This document shows, one piece after another, positions 25,966 through 33,655 of a DNA stretch of 64,000 nt (position 1 is its first letter; every line of letters begins with the position of its first letter). This stretch comes from Litorimonas sp947503715 (GTDB taxonomy: Bacteria; Pseudomonadota; Alphaproteobacteria; Caulobacterales; Maricaulaceae), in the NCBI RefSeq assembly GCF_050271975.1, contig NZ_CP189850.1, positions 1,984,001 to 2,048,000 on the forward strand, read 5' to 3'. Below the pieces are notes generated by a model. That model was not told the DNA's origin, searched no databases, and worked only from the letters and a program-made list of their open reading frames with translations. Both the position numbers and the translations under genes were made by a program.

Positions 25966-27267
25966 CCCGAGTTGGGCTTGGTCCATCACATTAATAAACG
26001 CCATGATCGTCAATGTTGTAATAATGATGGTCATGGTAATGAAATAGATGAACCCAATCGCATAACTGCTCCAGATCGTTTTAATGGGGCCCCGTTGGAA
26101 CATACCACTCAGGCTCATCGGCAAATATAGCAGCATGTAGAGTGTGAGTAATCCCATCAACCAACTCGGCGGAATGGGGGTGTGCTGTCCTAAAACAAGG
26201 CCGATTAAGAGCAGGAAAAAGAAGACGGCGTGGATGTAAGCCGTATGTACGAGGTGATCATAGAGTAGGGCATTGCCCCTTCCGCGAATAAAGACAATGC
26301 CAATGAACATCGCGAATGGCATCATGAAAAACATCACGCGGGGCAGGTATGTCGAGAAATAATCATTAAAAATTTCGGGGCGAGACAATAAAAGCTTGAG
26401 TGCTGCAACACCCCTGCTGGAAGCTTCTTGCGGGCTCATTCGTTTCCCGTTGATAATGACATAGCTACCTTCACCCGTTTCAATAACGTCATTGGTTGTT
26501 GGTGGTTCAAAAGTAGAAGAGTTTTCAGTCTCGCCATCAGATTGATCGAATAGATCCTCAAAGAAATCCTCCGCCTCATCAAAGTCTTCCGTATTGATAT
26601 TTACATTTCTTTTTGCGGGTGCATCATTCGGTCTCTCATAACCCTCTTCGACAAGTTTGAAGGATCCATTTACGTAATCAAACGCAAGTGGTTCTTCATA
26701 GTTCAGAAGAAAGTCAACAAGTTCAGAATTACTGTCTTCCCGCCTGTTTTCGAGTGATCGATTCGTCTCAAACATAAGAAGTTGAAAGTCAGCATTGAGT
26801 TGCGAAGGCTTCAATTCTGACAAAGCTTCGGGGGCGCCTTCTTCCCTCTCAACATCCATCGTCAGGCTGAGGATTTGTGTGCCGGTGATGGCAATATAAC
26901 CGAACAGTAGAATAGACATGGCGAGATAGGCGCGCACGGGGGATGTCCATTTCGTCCGGCTACCGTTTGCATATTCGCGGGCGACTTTACCTGGGCGTGT
27001 CAGAAGCTTTGCCCATGTGCGCCAAATACGAGAGTCGAACGCAGTAATATTCCCGAGCATATCGATGATGAGGCTGAAGAGAGATCGTCTCATATCATCG
27101 TTTTTTTGCCCACAGGCATGACAGAAAACGCCCATATAGGGTGTGTCGCAGGAGAAACATTTGAGGCGTTGGTTTTTATCGGGGATATTATCGCGCGATA
27201 GGAGGTCCTCACCCGCCAAGAGTAAGGCGGCTTCGCCTTCACCGGTTCCTGTTTCTGTGTTTGTCAC
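25948..27267 (-). CDS. DUF3667 family membrane protein
   Basis: This 439-residue protein has an N-terminal zinc-ribbon (CFSCDTPYMGVFCHACGQ), then LFSLIIDMLGNITAFDSRIWRTWAKLLTRPGKVAREYANG, the DUF3667 hallmark. An acidic loop of about 180 residues and four hydrophobic segments follow in the C-terminal half. The function of the family is not known. I prefer the GTG at 27267 because AGGGAG lies seven bases before it; the ATG at 27318 has no SD. The acidic loop (e.g. DFDEAEDFFEDLFDQ) faces one side of the membrane between spans one and two. Convergent with the holin-like gene and divergent from the SDR operon. Confidence 0.82.
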   Translation of the reverse strand: MTNTETGTGEGEAALLLAGEDLLSRDNIPDKNQRLKCFSCDTPYMGVFCHACGQKNDDMRRSLFSLIIDMLGNITAFDSRIWRTWAKLLTRPGKVAREYANGSRTKWTSPVRAYLAMSILLFGYIAITGTQILSLTMDVEREEGAPEALSELKPSQLNADFQLLMFETNRSLENRREDSNSELVDFLLNYEEPLAFDYVNGSFKLVEEGYERPNDAPAKRNVNINTEDFDEAEDFFEDLFDQSDGETENSSTFEPPTTNDVIETGEGSYVIINGKRMSPQEASSRGVAALKLLLSRPEIFNDYFSTYLPRVMFFMMPFAMFIGIVFIRGRGNALLYDHLVHTAYIHAVFFFLLLIGLVLGQHTPIPPSWLMGLLTLYMLLYLPMSLSGMFQRGPIKTIWSSYAIGFIYFITMTIIITTLTIMAFINVMDQAQLGSFSYG

Positions 27268-27359
27268 GCCAAGTCTCCCTGTAAAGAGTTTGACACAATA
27301 TTGATTGAATGGCGACATTCAAATTTGGGACTTGAACCCCTGTGTGGGCACTTTACACA

Positions 27360-28145
27360 ATGCGCATGTTTAAAAATCAAATCGTCGCCATAACGGGCGC
27401 TTCAGGGGGAATCGGCAGGGGCCTAGCCGAGATGTTCATTGCAGAGGGGGCAACGGTTGCGATTAGCGACCTGACGCTCCCTACTGAAACAGCGAAAGAG
27501 ATAGGCGCAGCGCCCTATGTCTGTGATGTGGGGGATGAAAAATCCGTTATCGCATTTATTGACTCGGTTCAGACCGATCACGGTCCTATCGACATTTACA
27601 TTTCCAATGCAGGTATCGGGTCGGGTAATGGCCGCTACGTTGGCGGGGCGAGCAATGAGAGCTGGCAAGCCAATTGGCAAGTCAATGTTATGGGCTCTAT
27701 CTATGCGGCGCGTGCGCTTGTGCCGTCTTGGGTGGAGCGTGGGTCAGGACGTTTTGTCATTACAGCCTCTGCCGCGGGTCTGTTGAATCAGATTGGCAGC
27801 GCTTCTTATTCTTGTACAAAACATGCCGCTGTGAGCTTTGCGGAGAGCATCGCGATTGAACACGGCGATCAGGGTATCAAGTCTCATTGTATCTGTCCGC
27901 AATATGTCCGCTCCAACATGACCAAAGGCATGCCAATGGCGGAGGGGTCAAAGGACGGATTGCTGGAACCAAAAGATGTTGCGAATGCGTTGAAAGCTGC
28001 GATTGAAGCCGATGAGTTTTACGTCTTCCCACATAAGGTCGTGAAGGATTACTTCATTAATCGCGCCCTTCATCCCGATGCCTACCTGTCCGGGATGCGA
28101 AAATTAAAAGCCAAAGTCGGCGAAGCCTTCAAGAATAAAGGGTAA
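27360..28145 (+). CDS. Short-chain dehydrogenase/reductase
   Basis: This classical SDR is about 261 residues long, with cofactor loop ITGASGGIGRG, NAG motif (ISNAGIGSG), catalytic Ser in ITASAAGLL and YxxxK in YSCTKHAA. It lacks a basic residue after the second strand and carries ISDLT, pointing to NAD(H). The start is uncertain among ATGs at 27342, 27360 and 27366. It is the first gene of a run with a second SDR, an APH-like protein and an acyl-CoA dehydrogenase, so it probably acts on a hydroxyacyl or related intermediate of fatty or branched acid breakdown. Confidence 0.85.
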   Translation: MRMFKNQIVAITGASGGIGRGLAEMFIAEGATVAISDLTLPTETAKEIGAAPYVCDVGDEKSVIAFIDSVQTDHGPIDIYISNAGIGSGNGRYVGGASNESWQANWQVNVMGSIYAARALVPSWVERGSGRFVITASAAGLLNQIGSASYSCTKHAAVSFAESIAIEHGDQGIKSHCICPQYVRSNMTKGMPMAEGSKDGLLEPKDVANALKAAIEADEFYVFPHKVVKDYFINRALHPDAYLSGMRKLKAKVGEAFKNKG

Positions 28146-28149
28146 TCTC

Positions 28150-28911
28150 ATGACAAAACGTTTTGATCTTTCGGGCCGTGTAGCCCTTGTCGCCGGTGCC
28201 TCCCGTGGTATTGGCGAAGCTGTTGCACATGGTTTGGCGCAGCACGGCGCGACCGTTATCTGTTCCAGCCGGAAACAGGCGGATTGCGAGAAGGTGGCGG
28301 AAGCCATTCGCGCGGATGGTGGTGAGGCAATTAGTGCAGAACTTCATCTCGGCGAGCTATCCCATCATGGCCGCACGGTCGAGATGATCGAAGAGAAATA
28401 CGGACGTCTTGATATTCTGATCATCAACGGTGCAACCAATCCTTATTTCGGTCCTGCGCATAAGGCGGATGAGGGGGCATATGACAAGACATTCGAGGTC
28501 AACGTGAAGGGACCGTATTTCCTGTCCTCCGCTGCCATCCCCCTCATGCTGAAAAACGGTAAAGGCGCTATTGTGAACGTGGCGTCCATTGACGGTATCC
28601 AGCCAGGTAAGGGCCGCGTGATTTACGGCATGACGAAAGCCGCGCTCATCAACATGACCAAAGGTCTGGCCAAGGAGTATGGCAATCACGGCATTCGCGT
28701 GAACGCGCTCTTACCTGGTTTCACGGATACAAAGCTTGCTTCTGCCCTCAAAGAGCAACCAGGCATGCAGAAATATATGGATGAGCAACTCGCCATTTCC
28801 CGCATGGCACAGCCAGAGGAAATGGTTGGCTCTGTGCTTTATATGGTCAGCGACGAAGCCAGCTACTTCACGGGGCAGGGCATGGTTGTCGATGCTGGAG
28901 CGATTATCTAG
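28150..28911 (+). CDS. Short-chain dehydrogenase/reductase
   Basis: This 253-residue SDR has VAGASRGIGEA as glycine-rich loop, NGATNP in place of the usual NAG, catalytic Ser in NVASIDG and YGMTK as YxxxK. The second strand ends in SSRK, a pattern that favours NADP(H). The C-terminal FTGQGMVVDAGAII is standard for the FabG-like group. It starts four bases after the previous stop and its TAG stop shares one base with the GTG of the next gene (TAGTG), so all are translated together. Likely a 3-hydroxyacyl or alcohol dehydrogenase of the same catabolic pathway. Confidence 0.86.
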   Translation: MTKRFDLSGRVALVAGASRGIGEAVAHGLAQHGATVICSSRKQADCEKVAEAIRADGGEAISAELHLGELSHHGRTVEMIEEKYGRLDILIINGATNPYFGPAHKADEGAYDKTFEVNVKGPYFLSSAAIPLMLKNGKGAIVNVASIDGIQPGKGRVIYGMTKAALINMTKGLAKEYGNHGIRVNALLPGFTDTKLASALKEQPGMQKYMDEQLAISRMAQPEEMVGSVLYMVSDEASYFTGQGMVVDAGAII

Positions 28912-29975
28912 TGAGCGAAGCCAATCCTACAATTGAAGTGCGTGAGGGCGAAGCCCTCGACATGTCCAAGGTCGATCCGATTTTGAAAGCCGCTATTCCG
29001 GGACTCACGGGAGAGGCGAAAGTCACACAATATCCGTCTGGTGCATCGAATCTGACTTATGCCGTGGACTATCCGGACCGACCACTTGTTCTCCGCCGTC
29101 CGCCCTTTGGAACAAAGCCGAAATCCGGTCATGACATGTTTCGCGAATATCGCATTATGCGTGATCTCAAACCCGTCTTTCCGGCCGTCCCGCCTTGTCT
29201 TTACTACACCGATGATGAGAGCATCATCGGCAGTGAGTTCTATGTCATGGACCGCGTGGACGGTCACATCCTTCACAAGATCCCAAAAGACTGGAATTGG
29301 GGCGAGACGGAAACGCGTCAGCTCTGCGAGAATTTCTGGTCGCGTCTTTGCGATCTCCATACGCTGGATGTTGAGGCCGCAGGGCTGTCTGACTTTGGCC
29401 GTCCCGAAGGCTATGTTGAGCGACAAATCAAGGGATGGAATAAGCGGTTCAAGAAAGCTTGGACCGAAGATATCCCGAAATATGACGATATTCAGGACTG
29501 GCTGGAAGAAAAAATGCCGGCTGATTCCGGCCTCGTCTCAGTCCTGCATGGGGATTACCGCATAGATAATTGTATCCTCAATGCCGAAGACCCAACGCAG
29601 GTCAGCGCGATTATTGACTGGGAAATTTCTGCGCTGGGCGACCCGCTCATGGATCTCGGCAATACGCTGGCCTATTGGGTGCAGGCGGACGATCCGCCAC
29701 ATATGAAACTGACTGTGCGTCAGCCCAGTATGGATGCGGGTATGATGACCCGCAAAGAGGTTTTGGACTTTTACGCGAAACGCACAGGCTATGACGTGTC
29801 AGATATGGCCTATTACTACGTCTACGGGATATGGCGCTTGGCCGTGATTATCCAACAGCTTTACTTCCGCTATGTTGATGGGTCGACGAAAGACCCGCGC
29901 TTTAAAAGTTACGGCCAAATGGTCATGGCTCTCGCAGAAACGGCCAGAGAAAAAATAAGAACAGGAGAGATATAA
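28911..29975 (+). CDS. APH-like phosphotransferase (ACAD10/11-associated)
   Basis: This 354-residue protein, starting with GTG, has an aminoglycoside-phosphotransferase/choline-kinase fold: N-lobe YPSGASNLTYAVDYPDRPLVLRR cut by Lys/Arg contacts, the catalytic loop VLHGDYRIDNCIL and the metal-binding AIIDWEISALGDPLMDLG. Such kinases next to an acyl-CoA dehydrogenase mirror human ACAD10/11, where the kinase domain phosphorylates 4-hydroxyacyl-CoA so that the dehydrogenase can eliminate phosphate. That role here is inference from synteny. The GTG overlaps the previous stop by one base. Confidence 0.86.
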   Translation: MSEANPTIEVREGEALDMSKVDPILKAAIPGLTGEAKVTQYPSGASNLTYAVDYPDRPLVLRRPPFGTKPKSGHDMFREYRIMRDLKPVFPAVPPCLYYTDDESIIGSEFYVMDRVDGHILHKIPKDWNWGETETRQLCENFWSRLCDLHTLDVEAAGLSDFGRPEGYVERQIKGWNKRFKKAWTEDIPKYDDIQDWLEEKMPADSGLVSVLHGDYRIDNCILNAEDPTQVSAIIDWEISALGDPLMDLGNTLAYWVQADDPPHMKLTVRQPSMDAGMMTRKEVLDFYAKRTGYDVSDMAYYYVYGIWRLAVIIQQLYFRYVDGSTKDPRFKSYGQMVMALAETAREKIRTGEI

Positions 29976-29976
29976 G

Positions 29977-31239
29977 ATGGCAAATATGGATTTAGGGCGC
30001 ACCGAGCGCGTCGAGAAATTATGTGACCAAGTGCGCGAGATTGTCCGCAATGACGTCATGCCCCACGAAAATGAGTGGCATGCGGAAACGGAAAATGCGG
30101 AAGACCGCTGGACTCATACTGAGCGTCAGATGGAACTTCTGAACGGTTGGAAGAAGAAAGCCCGTTCGAAAGATCTCTGGAATTTCTGGCTCACGAAAAC
30201 AGGCCTGACGGCCTCTGACAAGGGCTACGGCCTTTCCACGGTTGAATATGCTTATCTCGCCGAAGAAATGGGTTGGTCCCATCTCGCACCGGAAGTCTTC
30301 AACTGTTCTGCGCCGGATACTGGCAATATGGAGGTCTTCGAAAAATATGGCACGGACGAGCATAAAGAACGTTGGTTGAAACCAATGCTTGAAGGCGAAG
30401 TCCGGTCTGCCTATTTGATGACAGAACCTGATGTGGCGTCTTCAGATGCGACAAATCTTGATTTCAGCGCCGTGAAAGACGGTGACGAATGGGTCTTTAA
30501 TGGCGAGAAATATTGGTCGTCAGGCGCAGGGGACAGCCGGACGAAAGTCTATATCCTCATGGCGCGGACCGCGCCGCGTGATGGCGAAAAGGGCCGTCAT
30601 CAGCAACACTCCATGTTTGTTGTACCCGCTGACACGCCCGGCATCACCAAGCTTCGCGCCATGAAAGTCTTCGGACAGGATGATGCGCCGCATGGTCATC
30701 TTCACATGAAGTTCGAGAACGTACGTGTTCCTGCGGATGCGCTTCTGATTGGCGAGGGTCGGGGCTTCGAAGTCTCGCAAGGCCGTCTTGGACCGGGTCG
30801 TATCCATCATTGTATGCGCGCTGTTGGACAAGCCGAACGCGCCATGGAGCTGATGTGTCGCCGCGCTGTCTCCCGAACAGCCTTTGGTCGTCCGCTTGCA
30901 AAGTTGGGCGCGAATTATGACATCATCGCCGAATGTCGTATCGCGATAGAGCAGGCCAGACTGCTCTGCCTGAAAGCGGCTTGGATGATGGACCAGGGCG
31001 ATCCGCGTGCCGCTGCGCCGCTCATCTCGCAAATCAAGGTTGCCGCGCCGAATATGGCGTTGAAAGTCATCGACGAAGCGATGCAGATGTATGGCGGTAC
31101 GGGTATATCGCAGGATACACCACTGGCGGGCATGTATGCCCAAATGCGGACGCTCCGCTTCGCCGACGGACCCGACGCGGTCCACCGGATGCAGGTCGCG
31201 CGGAAAGAACTGCGCGCCTACACAAATCAGAAAGTCTAA
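29977..31239 (+). CDS. Acyl-CoA dehydrogenase (ACAD10/11-like)
   Basis: This 420-residue flavoprotein starts after AGGAGAG. Family motifs are LMTEPDVASSDATNL (FAD/substrate loop), SSGAGDSRTKVYI, GPGRIHHCMRAVGQAERA, VSRTAFGRPLAKLG and the C-terminal QMYGGTGISQDTPLAGMYA. It oxidises an acyl-CoA at C2-C3, passing electrons to ETF. The close relation to ACAD10/11-type proteins and the kinase gene one base upstream suggest a 4-hydroxy acid route. It is the last gene of the operon and is followed by a hairpin terminator. Confidence 0.9.
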   Translation: MANMDLGRTERVEKLCDQVREIVRNDVMPHENEWHAETENAEDRWTHTERQMELLNGWKKKARSKDLWNFWLTKTGLTASDKGYGLSTVEYAYLAEEMGWSHLAPEVFNCSAPDTGNMEVFEKYGTDEHKERWLKPMLEGEVRSAYLMTEPDVASSDATNLDFSAVKDGDEWVFNGEKYWSSGAGDSRTKVYILMARTAPRDGEKGRHQQHSMFVVPADTPGITKLRAMKVFGQDDAPHGHLHMKFENVRVPADALLIGEGRGFEVSQGRLGPGRIHHCMRAVGQAERAMELMCRRAVSRTAFGRPLAKLGANYDIIAECRIAIEQARLLCLKAAWMMDQGDPRAAAPLISQIKVAAPNMALKVIDEAMQMYGGTGISQDTPLAGMYAQMRTLRFADGPDAVHRMQVARKELRAYTNQKV

Positions 31240-31248
31240 TTTAATTAT

Positions 31249-31297
31249 ATATGAGTGTCCCGGAACGATCCCGGGATACTCAATCATATTTTTGCTT
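31249..31297 (+). terminator. Hairpin terminator after the acyl-CoA operon
   Basis: GAGTGTCCCGG and CCGGGATACTC pair with one G-T wobble around AACGATC, flanked by ATAT on each side and followed by ATATTTTTGC. This is a good Rho-independent structure directly after the acyl-CoA dehydrogenase stop. Confidence 0.75.
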
Positions 31298-31363
31298 GGA
31301 CATTATTTGTCTGTCTTGAATAGGCTCCTTATCCCCAAGCAGTTATTTAACTAGGAGTCCCCT

Positions 31364-31849
31364 ATGCCATCTTTTGATATCGTCTCTGAAGTTGACATGT
31401 CCGAAGTCGATAATGCGGTGCAAAATGTCACGCGTGAAATCTCCGTCCGTTATGATTTCAAAGGCTCAAACTCTTCTGTCGAAGTGAAAGACGGGGGGAT
31501 GACGGTGCTCGCCGATGACGAGTTGAAGCTCAAACAGATGCAGGAAATTCTGCGCGGTAATCTTCACAAACGCGGAATTGAGCCGGGCCAATTGGATTAC
31601 GGTAAAGAAGAAAAAGCCTCAGGTATGAGTGTCCGTCAACGCATCACCGTCAAAGAAGGTATTGATAAGGAAACCGCCAAGAAGATCGTTAAGGCCATCA
31701 AGGGTGAGAAAATCAAAGTCCAAGTCGCGATCCAGGGTGAGGAATTACGTGTCACTGGTAAAAAACGTGATGACCTTCAAGCCACCATGCAATTCGTGAA
31801 AGCGATGGGGCTGGAACAGCCGGTTCAGTTCAAAAACTTCCGCGATTGA
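31364..31849 (+). CDS. yajQ: YajQ family nucleotide-binding protein
   Basis: This 161-residue protein starts MPSFDIVSEVDMSEVDNA, the family start, behind AGGAG. The double-ferredoxin-like fold is complete: ISVRYDFKGS, MKLQQ-like LKLKQMQEILRGNLHKRGI, then VRQRITVKEGIDKETAKKI and a C-terminal VTGKKRDDLQATM. YajQ proteins bind cyclic di-GMP in Xanthomonas and tRNA or nucleotides in other reports. It acts in the cytoplasm as a small regulatory protein. Convergent with the amidohydrolase gene, 25 bases apart. Confidence 0.95.
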   Translation: MPSFDIVSEVDMSEVDNAVQNVTREISVRYDFKGSNSSVEVKDGGMTVLADDELKLKQMQEILRGNLHKRGIEPGQLDYGKEEKASGMSVRQRITVKEGIDKETAKKIVKAIKGEKIKVQVAIQGEELRVTGKKRDDLQATMQFVKAMGLEQPVQFKNFRD

Positions 31850-31874
31850 TCCGTTTAGACGGCGTGGGGGTAAG

Positions 31875-33602
31875 CTACCGCCCATCAAAGGCCAAGCGTC
31901 CATCCACCATTGTCATGACAGGTTTAGCAGTCAAAATATCTGGTCCGCTTGCCGTCATCATGTCGGTTGCGAAAACTGATATATCTGCTTTTTTTCCGAC
32001 TTCCAGAGAGCCGATTTCGTCTTCTTGAAACGCGCCATAGGCTGGCCAGAGTGTGAACATTTTCAAGGCCTCTTCAGGTGTGACCTTCTGTTCCTCATTC
32101 CAGTCTTCATTGTTGAAACCCTTCAAATCTTTTCGCTGTGTTGCAGCATAAAACTCGATTCGCGGGTCTCCCACTTCGACGGGGGCGTCTGAGCCGCCCG
32201 CGATAATCGCACCGCTATCAATGAGGGCTCGCCACGCATAGGCACCCGCCAAACGATCTTTACCCAAACGATCCGGCGCAAAATGTAGATCTCCGATGGC
32301 ATGGCTGGGCTGCATGGAAGGAATGACGCCAAGCGCCTTAAAGCGGGGAAGGTCTTCTAAATCGACGATTTGGGAGTGTTCAATCCGCCAGCGTGGGTCC
32401 TGCTCGGCCCATTGATTTTTGGGCACGCGGGCAAAGGCCTCCTCATACCAGTCGAGGACGCGTCGATTGGCACGATCGCCGATCGCGTGGGTGTTGATCT
32501 GTGTTCCGCTACGCAGGGCCGCGTCGAGGATTGATTTCGCTTGCGACTCCCGAAGTAACATCAGTCCTGTATTTTTCTCATCATCGGAATAGGGCGCGAG
32601 CAGGGCGGCACCGCGAGACCCTAGCGCACCATCTGAATAGAGTTTCACCGCCCGAGTGGTAACGAGCTTGTTCTGCACGTCCTTCATTTGGGTCACGCGC
32701 GTAAGGGTTTGTTCTGTACGTGTCGGGAACAGATCGACTGAATTATAGACCCTGATTTTTATATCACCGCTATTAGCGAGGGAGTTGATCATTGGAATAT
32801 CGGCAGGATCAACGGACATGGAATGTATACCGGTCCAGCCGCGCGAGGCGTAGAGTTCTGCCCCTTTAATATAGGCTTCGCGTTTCCGGTCTTGTGTCAA
32901 TTCAGGCATGAGTTTTTGAACAAGTGAGACGGCATTATCAATCAACATGCCTGTGGGTTGACCGTCAGCGTCCACATTAATAGCGCCGCCGAAGGGAGAC
33001 TCAGTCGCACCCGTAATGCCAGCAGCCTGAAGGGCGCGTGTATTGACAACGCTGGCATGACCGTCTGCCCGTTCCAGAATGACGGGATTATTTGTGGCAA
33101 CCGCGTCCAGGTCTTGACGCGTAGGGAAGCGACCTTCCGGCCAATGGGTTTCGATCCAGCCACGACCGTAAATCGTCTCATCGGGCGCGGCCTCTGTAAC
33201 AGCCACACGCAATTTGTCCTGCAAGTCTGTAACGGAGCTTGTGTCTTCAAGATTTAGCGTCATCTCCCGAAGGCCGATACCGATCAAATGACCATGCGCA
33301 TCGGTCAGCCCGGGATAGGCTGCCGCGCCGGCTAGATTGATCGTCTGACTGGATTTTCCGCCAAACTCAGCGCACCAATCACCAGCGTTTTCACCGACAT
33401 AAGTGATCAGGCCTTTGCGAATGGCGACGGCTTCTGCGACAGGCATTTGATCATTGGCGGTGTGAATCGGACCACCCGATATACACCATGCGGCAGAAGC
33501 TTGATTGGATCCGCTTATAGTCTGAGTATTTTGACCGTCATTGCAGGCAACAAGTCCGATTGCGGCGCAAGTCAAAAGGGAAAATTTAGTGGCAGGTCGC
33601 AT
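31875..33602 (-). CDS. YtcJ-like amidohydrolase, lipoprotein (paralogue)
   Basis: This 575-residue protein has a lipoprotein signal (LVAC, Cys 20). The amidohydrolase core shows YPGLTDAHGHLIG (HxH), WTGIHSMS, AVKLYSDGALGSRGAAL (Lys), INTHAIGDRANR, RIEHSQIVD and IAGGSDAPVEVGDPR (Asp). It keeps the same domain order and anchor type as the protein at 6359-8017 and is probably a periplasm-facing relative acting on a different amide or ester. No SD is obvious at the ATG. It follows the histidine kinase gene by 53 bases on the same strand. Confidence 0.87.
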   Translation of the reverse strand: MRPATKFSLLTCAAIGLVACNDGQNTQTISGSNQASAAWCISGGPIHTANDQMPVAEAVAIRKGLITYVGENAGDWCAEFGGKSSQTINLAGAAAYPGLTDAHGHLIGIGLREMTLNLEDTSSVTDLQDKLRVAVTEAAPDETIYGRGWIETHWPEGRFPTRQDLDAVATNNPVILERADGHASVVNTRALQAAGITGATESPFGGAINVDADGQPTGMLIDNAVSLVQKLMPELTQDRKREAYIKGAELYASRGWTGIHSMSVDPADIPMINSLANSGDIKIRVYNSVDLFPTRTEQTLTRVTQMKDVQNKLVTTRAVKLYSDGALGSRGAALLAPYSDDEKNTGLMLLRESQAKSILDAALRSGTQINTHAIGDRANRRVLDWYEEAFARVPKNQWAEQDPRWRIEHSQIVDLEDLPRFKALGVIPSMQPSHAIGDLHFAPDRLGKDRLAGAYAWRALIDSGAIIAGGSDAPVEVGDPRIEFYAATQRKDLKGFNNEDWNEEQKVTPEEALKMFTLWPAYGAFQEDEIGSLEVGKKADISVFATDMMTASGPDILTAKPVMTMVDGRLAFDGR

Positions 33603-33655
33603 TGATTCCGTATCTCCAGTCAGAGTTATAGACTAACGTGACCGAGAGCGCTTGG

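Noticed and set aside
27268..27318. ATG at 27318 as the DUF3667 start
   Set aside because: No SD, whereas GTG 27267 has AGGGAG at good distance and avoids intruding on the divergent SDR promoter.
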